In this document: positions 57,806-64,000 of the stretch, piece by piece
Position numbering within the stretch: the first letter of the stretch is position 1
Layout: every line of letters starts with the position of its first letter
Assembly: GCA_000827265.1 (NCBI GenBank)
Contig: KN834783.1
Span: 299,997-363,996 of the forward strand
Direction of reading: 5' to 3'
Source of the DNA: Collybiopsis luxurians FD-317 M1
Taxonomy: Eukaryota; Basidiomycota; Agaricomycetes; Agaricales; Omphalotaceae
Length of the DNA stretch: 64,000 nucleotides
Made by a program: the position numbers and the translations under genes
Notes under the pieces: generated by a model
Database searches by the model: none
Told to the model about the DNA's origin: nothing
The model's input: the letters and a program-made list of their open reading frames with translations, nothing else

Positions 57806-58190
57806 GGCAATGCTCCTTCGTGGAAATAGGGAAGAGGAAAGGGGAAAGAGGAAAGGCAGAGTCCTGCGAAGGACTATGTCAAATCCTAGTTTCGAGGGGT
57901 TTTGGCTGGGGCTTGTCCCCGCGCGGGTGGGCAGCTGCTGACTGAAAGTAAAAACGGAATAGTGTTACCGCGCTAAGACGAGCCTGGAACGTCCCGGCTG
58001 ATAGTCGGACGCTTGATATAGAGGGACGGGAGGGTGGGGATTTTCTACCGAAACGCGACTGCTTGGGGCGGCGATGAGGGTGGAAGGCAGAGAGAGATGC
58101 CGGCGCCTAAACGGCACCGTGGGTGACTCATCGCCGCCCTTGCCTTATCCTCCGGTAAGCCGGCTTCGCTAGGCTTACCACGGAAAAAGC
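57806..58190. other. GC-rich, highly structured insertion in the SHPRH copy
   Basis: Absent from the intact gene, where CACACGA is followed directly by AAAAGCGAATCG. The insert is far richer in G+C than its surroundings. It holds a perfect 13-bp stem GGGCGGCGATGAG/CTCATCGCCGCCC (about 58071-58138) enclosing smaller stems, and an 8-bp hairpin GGTAAGCC/GGCTTACC near the right end (about 58155-58180). GATAAGGCA near the left end is mirrored by TGCCTTATC near the right. No tRNA, rRNA or ribozyme core was recognised. It may be a SINE-like or structured-RNA element. Confidence 0.6.
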
Positions 58191-59057
58191 CAATCGAAAA
58201 AAATTCACCGAACAGAATGATACTTGAACAAATCACAGAACTCGTTGACAAAACCGCGGTGCAAAAGTCGAATCCACAGCCAGTTGGATCCAACATTAAA
58301 CCTCAAGAACCTAGAGCTACGGTCAGACAAAACGTCGGAGCGACGAGGGTATAGGAACACAAACTTGAGAACATGACTCAAATTCGAGACTTGAGCGCGC
58401 GCCGGAGTTCCGGATACCGCCAACGACGAACGCCGCGGTATTAACGAAACCATATCTCTGCAGAGCAACTACTTTAGTTCGCACTGGGTACAAATAAACT
58501 TAAGGACACTCACTCAGTCTTCCCACCGCCCGCCATTTGCACTTCATCCATAACGACTCGCGCCCACTCAACCATAACAAGCGGCGACCGACGCCTCTCC
58601 AAATTCAGGTACTTTGCCCCATCGCGTCGAGGTCTTTTCGGAGGAGCCCTGGCAACGTTCAAGTCGCTCTGGAGAACGTTATACGTGGTAATCACGATGC
58701 ACGATGTCAAACGTGTGCACGTAAGAACACCAATCCAAAACCTCTTCCTCCTCGTCATCAACATCCAAAGCATCCACGTCGATCGCAGTCGCCCTTTCCT
58801 TCCCCGTGATATTAGCTTGGGCTTCGGCCTTGGTGGAGGCTCTAGCAGCTTTCTTCTTCGCCTTCTGCCTGGCTTGCCGTCGTCGCCGTCGTTCTTCTTC
58901 AATTTAGGAGGCGCTGATAGGAACCTTGACGTTGTTCCAGCCATCGTAAAACATCACACGTAAACTGGGAGCGTGAGCCTTCAGCTCGTCCGACCATTGA
59001 CCGGCAAGAGCAAGTGGAATGACGATCAAAGTAGACTGGATCATAATTCGTTATCCA

Positions 59058-59385
59058 GTGCGTGTCGGGTGCGTGGCTGTGGTCCGTGGTCCGTGTTACC
59101 TTATTGATCTTTCTGCCCATTACTTCGATGTTACTTGGTGTGGTTAACTCTTTAGTATCTTAATCAGGATATTTTAGAGAGTTTAAACTGGACTGGGGCT
59201 CGGTTCATTGCAAAGATACCTGTAAATAACATATTCGAAGAATTTTTTACACTTAATAGAGACTATAATACATTTTGATTCATTTCATCGGTAATTGTAC
59301 AAGATTAAATGGAATTTGATAATACAGTAAGTACGGACATGCACGCACTTGCACGCACCACGCACTCATGACACGCAAAAATCTT
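59058..59385. mobile_element. Possible MITE with GTGCGTG-rich ends
   Basis: The left end has GCGTGTCGGGTGCGTGG (59062 onward). The reverse complement of the right end has GCGTGTCATGAGTGCGTGG (about 59350-59385). The segment lies where the SHPRH copy lost its first exon and the next gene lost its 3' half. No coding capacity. Confidence 0.45.
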
Positions 59386-59419
59386 TTGGCCTGGAACGGA
59401 GATACGTATCAAAGCTTAC

Positions 59420-60116
59420 CAAAGCTTACCACTGCACCGAGAACAGGAAAAACAATAATCCTTTTTCTTGAGTTCCACAGGCGATAACAGCGAAGTATCT
59501 GCATCAAGATGGATGATTGCAAAGACAGCCAGCTACAGATAACGAGAACATACCAAGGTGATATGAGACAGTAGCCTTGACAGAGAGCTCATGGGAAATG
59601 TTCGAATGACTGGCACGTTGCTTAACTTACCCAGAAACAATCAAGATGCACTCAAGGGCGTATTGCAACTTAGATACAGAGCCAAATTGTAAGGGCTTAA
59701 GGGGATCCAAGGGTGACAAAGACCTCTGCGCCAAATCGAGTGCAACAGAGGCGGTAGCGAGTGGGAAGAAGATGATCGTTACTGCAGCATAGATCTTTCC
59801 AGGTAAGAACCTGCGTCGAAATATGTGCACACTGAACGCAAACAGAACGACAAAGACACCTTGGTGGGATCAAGGCGTCGAAGATCAGAAGGTACGATGA
59901 ATTCGTGCCAGCTTTGAGCAGAGGGCGCTTACCGTATGAAAATAGCTCGATCTACATAGAACAAACAATTTGTAAATGGGAATGTTGTACCAGAATTACA
60001 CCACTACCTACTGCAACCGGTGCAATGAGATCAGAAATCACAACTCGTCGGAAAGAGGTGGATTCAGGAATGCACAAAGAGTCTGTAGGGCAGGTGGGCG
60101 ATTCCTGGAACAACAT
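59420..60116 (-). pseudogene. Seven-helix membrane protein, copy 6, 3' half missing
   Basis: Starts MLFQESPTCPTDSLCIPEST at 60116. The first exons match copies 1 and 2 in sequence, phase and splice sites: IAPVAV, IELFSYG, VFVVLFAFSVHIFRRRFLPG, YAAVTIIFFPLATASVALDL, LLSHITLV, and RCYRLWNSRKRIIVFPVLGA (ending 59420). After that exon's donor the homology stops, and the exons for the LTGLIG, RVWWLNR and tail parts are absent. The retained part has no stop codon, so the loss came through deletion. It stands upstream of the SHPRH fragment exactly as copy 1 stands upstream of the intact SHPRH-like gene. Confidence 0.82.
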
Positions 60117-60750
60117 GTTAAGAGTTAGAGGAGAGAGATAACATCAGTGTTCCACTAGTAACGCGGTTTAAAAGCATTTTGTTAGGGAAAAAAACGCCGT
60201 AAAAGCTCCACACCAGACGCTGTCTCTAAGTTATCAAAGGTAACATAAAAGGCTATTGCTTTCCCCAAACGAACTCAAAATCCCCGTGTACGATCTCGAA
60301 AACGGTGACAGAGATGACCATCAGTCAGAAGTGACGTCAACGTGTGATTTATAAAGAAGCCAGAGTGCGTGCTTCTACTCGATCTCGCGTTAGCAGTTAT
60401 ATGGAAGTCAAGGCAGCTCCGGTTTCACGTCAAAAATCAAGCAAGGAGCAGTAGACAGAACGCCGCTTCAAGTTCTAGGTTCTAATCGAAACCAAGATGA
60501 ATTGGAATAGAGAAATCAACGAAACCTTAGTTAGCATGTCTTATGAACCCAAATATTATCTACTTAGCTGGAATCTTGGATGACTAGTGCTCGTGTCATG
60601 AGCCTTACCTTTATCGTTTGAAGTAACCACAAATGTCAGGAGATTTGATAGGCATTGGTACGCACGGGCTCCGATCCGATGCTCGTTCCAGAAAAGAGAA
60701 AAATCCCAAGAAAAAAATTTCATTCACAAATGTACTGGTGAAGCTGATTG
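60117..60750. other. Intergenic region
   Basis: Lies between the prefoldin 3' end and the start of seven-helix copy 6. No gene or repeat was recognised. Confidence 0.5.
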
Positions 60751-61631
60751 CTAACCTCCTCCCTTCTCAGTGATCCCTTTACTCTCCTCCTCCTGCCCTT
60801 CGGCTATTCTTTTCTCTCGTCTCCTCTTTACGTCCCAATTATATACCCTTGCCATGTTAACCTCCATCATCGTCAGCTGTTCCCTTAAAAACTCGAGATC
60901 GGCAGTGAGGTTTGCTACACTCGTTTCCGCAGCATCGAGTTTTGAACGAAGAAGTTCGATGGCTAAGGGGATCTTATATGATAGCATGACATTGGCCTTG
61001 AAAAGAAAAGGGCATGATTAGAACCGTTGGACGAGTCGGCAGGAATCTCAGACGCACTCCGAGCCATAGATAGACGGTATCTGAATCTTCAAGCTCCGCC
61101 TCCGCAAATAGAGTCTCGTTGAGTTCAAAGGTCGTTTTCAGAGGCTTGGATGACGAAGGCTCGTCATCGTTTTCAAGATCGTCCTCGAGATCATCTTCGG
61201 ATTCCATGGCTTTCTTCCCTTCCTGCACAGGTATATGAGAAGAAATCAATGAGGAGCAGCCACTTCTCACGCACCCTTCGGTCCTGTAGATATTCCACCA
61301 TCGCCAATGTCTTTCTGATATCAGGAATCTTATCCTCTAATCCCAGTCTCCGTTGAGTTAAGTTCGAATCCATGTAACGATATTTACTGTAAGAAGTTCA
61401 TGAGCCAACGCATTACTGGAAAGATGTATACTCACTTGATAACCTCCTGCATCTTCTTGAGCGGGTCCTCAATATCGGCATCTGGTCCTCCAAGATATTT
61501 CTCAATGTCGTCCTGGATATACGGAGATAAGAGCCATTTCCAACGATGGATAGTAGGATACGGACAATGAACGGAGCTTTCGGTATTCCCCTCGCACCTC
61601 GTTCTTCACTGAGTACGGTATCTGAGGACAT
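60751..61631 (-). CDS. PAC10: Prefoldin subunit 3 (PAC10/VBP1 family)
   Basis: Five exons, 61631-61566, 61512-61436, 61386-61275, 61222-61058 and 60996-60751, give 221 aa with closed phases. Key family segments are RGIPKAPFI at the start, DDIEKYLGGPDADIEDPLKK, YRYMDSNLTQRRLGLEDKIP and DIRKTLAMVEYLQDRR in the first coiled coil. Next come TTFELNETLFAEAELEDSDT and VYLWLGANVMLSY (the beta hairpins), then LDAAETSVANLTADLEFLRE and MEVNMARVYNWDVKRRR in the second coil. This is an alpha-type prefoldin subunit. In the cytosolic hexamer it hands unfolded actin and tubulin to the chaperonin CCT. The first intron has a GTCCGT donor, a little unusual but supported by phase and homology. Length is normal for the family. 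The acidic stretch EDDLEDDLENDDE is a species-level variation. Confidence 0.95.
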
Positions 61632-64000
61632 TTTTTTGGATGCGAGGTAATGGTTCTGGTTTGAGTTGTGTCGGAAGCCGGATCACCGAATATCCGGGCC
61701 GGTTGAGTCTTTCCCATGCTCTACCCTACATATTTAAGTACTGCCAACGGTGGGATCAAAGTCGTATCCACAGATAAAGGCAATACGACTGAATGGCTCG
61801 GCGTGAAGTTACTTCAATCCTACATGCCAACTCTCAATCTGAAATTACATAGTCAATGGAATATGTATACATTCACTTGTCTACCGTAGTTAGGACACTT
61901 GTCAGCGATGGAGCGATGATATTTGCAGATGCGGTATCAGAAAACCCAATAACAAAAGGCATGATGGATGGTTCGATGGGAACATATAAGTGGCCAGTCT
62001 TTACCTGCCTGTGGTTATGAAACTGAATAAAAAGATATGAATATTCACTCACTGATTTCCATAGGAAATAAGCGTTGCAATAATTGGTTGCTATCTCTGG
62101 TACTTGTATGGACAGTAGGTTCCAGTGCATAGAATTGGCGAAATCCTTCCAAGTTCTTTTAGAATTTTTAGGACAGACAATGACCAAGTCATAGTCTGAA
62201 CTTTCCAGTGTCAAACATAAAAATAGTAGAATAAGCATCCCCGTCAAGCATGAACCAGTGCTCTCCAGGAGGTTTCAGGTTGTGGCATGAATGGTTGCAG
62301 CTCCCAGAATTTTCTGCGGAAAGCATACCAAACCTGTTGTGAAAGGAATGAAGAGGTGCAAAAAAGCTGGTTTAATTCCAGTATGTCGCAAAGAGATAGC
62401 ACATTGCTGATGTTTAAGCAGCCAAGTTTAGTCATAGCGATCAAGATTAATTAGCTTCTGCTTTTCAATTGTAAGTCCAGTCATTATTTTAAGTTTCTAC
62501 TGAGATTCTATTATGTAGCGCTTGCACACACCGCCCATGTTGAAGTTGAAATCAACGAGGGAATTTTTGCAATATTTCAGAGTGAGGATGTCGCCTCTGA
62601 TAAGTAAAGGAGGAGAGGTATGCGATGGTAAGAATTCATTCACAGGAAGTTCTTGTACACTCTGTATCTTGAAAGTACAAGGTATCCAAAATTCTGCGCA
62701 AATATCTTCAGGCAAATATAAACAGAATATTGCATTGAGATACCATTGGGACCGGTACTGCAAAGATTTTGCCTTCGAAGGTGATAATTGCACCAATTTT
62801 GATGGAGGAAATGTCGATTTAGTGGGTGAAAGGTATACTCAGAGTTGAATGCAAACACATGTACACTGCATGACGAATGGAGCAATGCCAGTCGACTTGA
62901 TAGCTTTTCATGGGGTATGGTGCTATATCTTGAACAAAGGTGATTGGTTTTATGACATTATATGTCGTACAAGTACAACAGCAGAATCAGTATTCAGGGG
63001 AACCGTTGAGACACCATTGTTACTGTTCAATTTCATACATCAGACCTTCTTTACTAAGGATATAGCTCTGGAGTGAGGCAGTCAGTACCTGTATAATGTA
63101 GATGTCGCGAAGTACTCACTCTTTTTAATTGCCAACATCGCTGGTTATCGGTTCATTATTGTGTAATAGTATCTTCTTGGTAAGATAAGAATTCATGTCA
63201 CTATGTACTAATCAAGACTCCATTGTGAATATTCAAGTATACCTAATTGTTTGTATGCATTTTACAAAATGACTTTTGCCAAACGAACTCCAAGCTCATC
63301 AATTAAATACATGTTATGCATGACAGAGAATATATATACATACATATTAACAATAGATTACAGCAGGGAGTTTAACCGAAATACCGGTGCCAAGGCCGAA
63401 ATGACATCGCTTATGAGGCAACTAACTCTCGTTTGCGGTACTAGTACTTGACAATGAGGGAGGGACAGCCCGAAGGATGCTTGCTGCTGCGGCAGCGGCG
63501 GAAGATTACTCAATCGAAGGACTCCGCTGCAGGCCGGATGCCACCCGCTTCTTACCCGTAGACGGATTCAGTATATCCATTGCGACAGTCAGTAATACGT
63601 ACCAAGGTCCTGTCATTTTCTGATGTGCAGCATGACGAACGAAACTTGACCCAAACGATGACGAGTCCAATATACATGTCAAGGTTATAGGCTTTGATAG
63701 TTCAGGAACTATGAACTATGAGGTATACGGTTCCTCAAAAGTACACGAAAGACTCGGAGTGCGAGCAACAATATGTACCCAAGAGATAGTATTACATATA
63801 TGACTTCATAAATCGAACAGTACACATTTCAAGAGATAACAAGCAGATCAACAAAGGGCCAACAACTGAAGGTCGTAGGTCCGCAACAATACGTATCAAT
63901 ATAGTCCGTAGGTGATGATGAACTTACGCCCGAGTACCTACGAACCCAGGCGGAAGGAACAAAAAAAAAACAAAGCTGCAGTCCCGGATAGACACCGGAG
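61632..64000. other. Right flank without a supported gene
   Basis: Minus-strand frames at 61873-62444 (for example WELQPFMPQPETSWRALVHA) and 62497-62885 have plausible composition but could not be joined into a gene. The last 600 bases show nothing recognisable. The 58-bp repeat copy lies at 61755-61812. Confidence 0.4.
61755..61812 (+). repeat. 58-bp conserved repeat with a short hairpin, copy 2
   Basis: Second copy of the element at 50288-50345, here about 125 bp upstream of the prefoldin gene start. It keeps both halves of the GTCGTAT/ATACGAC pair unchanged. Confidence 0.85.

Larger units (their letters stand above)
54600..59045 (-). pseudogene. Internal fragment of a second SHPRH/IRC20-like gene copy
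   Basis: Strongly similar to 19,690-22,930, introns included, so it was copied as DNA and not through RNA. It starts inside intron 1 near 59045 and ends in the exon corresponding to exon 14, before the RING, so both the ATP-binding motif and the RING and motif VI parts are absent. Lesions: TAA at 58904-58906 where the intact gene has Gln, a 7-bp duplication near 58694-58706 causing a frameshift, an 825-bp hAT-like insertion (55635-56459), a GC-rich insertion of about 385 bp (57806-58190), and a stop where the intact gene reads STQEN (about 56724). Recognisable parts include DEVQMAGGGKTE, SGTPARAQVS and LNPGGEDDADGQEY. Confidence 0.93.

Noticed and set aside
57890..57960. tRNA-like B box (GTTTCGAGGGG) suggesting a tRNA-derived SINE
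   Set aside because: The match to the B-box consensus is partial, and no A box lies at the right distance.
57990..58030. Hammerhead ribozyme core (CTGATAG)
   Set aside because: The required CTGATGA and GAAA core elements are not both present on either strand.
62240..63080. Possible gene on either strand of the right flank
   Set aside because: Frames overlap on both strands and no consistent splice chain could be built.

Overview
The window looks like nuclear DNA of a filamentous basidiomycete, most likely an agaricomycete. Genes are split by many short (about 40-65 nt) GT-AG introns, and some exons are only 10-27 nt long. The gene families fit this: a multi-exon GH16 beta-glucanase, F-box/leucine-rich proteins in tandem, a SHPRH/IRC20-type SNF2-RING protein, a prefoldin subunit, an aerolysin-fold protein and an expanded set of seven-helix membrane proteins. 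No rRNA, tRNA or CRISPR array was recognised. I solved exon structures by hand from splice sites, reading frame and comparison between paralogues inside the window.

Layout. 1-5.5 kb: duplicated non-coding segments around a large membrane protein gene (2513-4316, -). 5.5-8.5 kb: an unknown serine/arginine-rich protein (+) and a secreted GH16 enzyme (-). 9.8-17.7 kb: four F-box paralogues sharing one phase-1 intron of 48-49 nt. Two are intact (A and B). D has a stop codon and is cut short. C is split by a 735-bp transposon. C and D meet tail to tail at a nearly perfect 33-bp palindrome. 18-24.4 kb: a 24-exon SHPRH/IRC20-like gene whose exon phases all close (1651 aa). 24.8-26.6 kb: an intact seven-helix protein gene with a repeated C-terminal motif.

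26.7-50.5 kb is an AT-rich accessory region. It holds MITEs, two fold-back elements with long arms, a Tc1-type element with a damaged transposase, a 1.5-kb element with a 10-bp target duplication, degenerate tandem duplications, and further seven-helix genes or relics at 30.7-32.2, 36.9-39.0, 41.2-42.4 and 46.6-47.5 kb.

50.5-61.6 kb holds an aerolysin-like pore-forming protein gene (50.5-51.6), a broken second copy of the SHPRH-like gene (54.6-59.0) followed by a truncated seven-helix gene (59.4-60.1), then prefoldin subunit 3 (60.75-61.63). The SHPRH-copy/seven-helix pair repeats the order and strand of the intact pair at 18.0-26.6 kb, so it is a segmental duplication. The copy keeps its introns and later took a hAT-like insertion and a GC-rich, strongly self-complementary insertion.

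The housekeeping genes (SHPRH-like, prefoldin, GH16) are probably independent of one another. The notable pattern is repeated birth and decay of F-box and seven-helix membrane protein genes by duplication and transposon insertion. No new multi-gene system could be proved. The best candidates for follow-up are the seven-helix family with RPYxLKY tails, the F-box fold-back junction and the structured insertion at about 57.8-58.2 kb.
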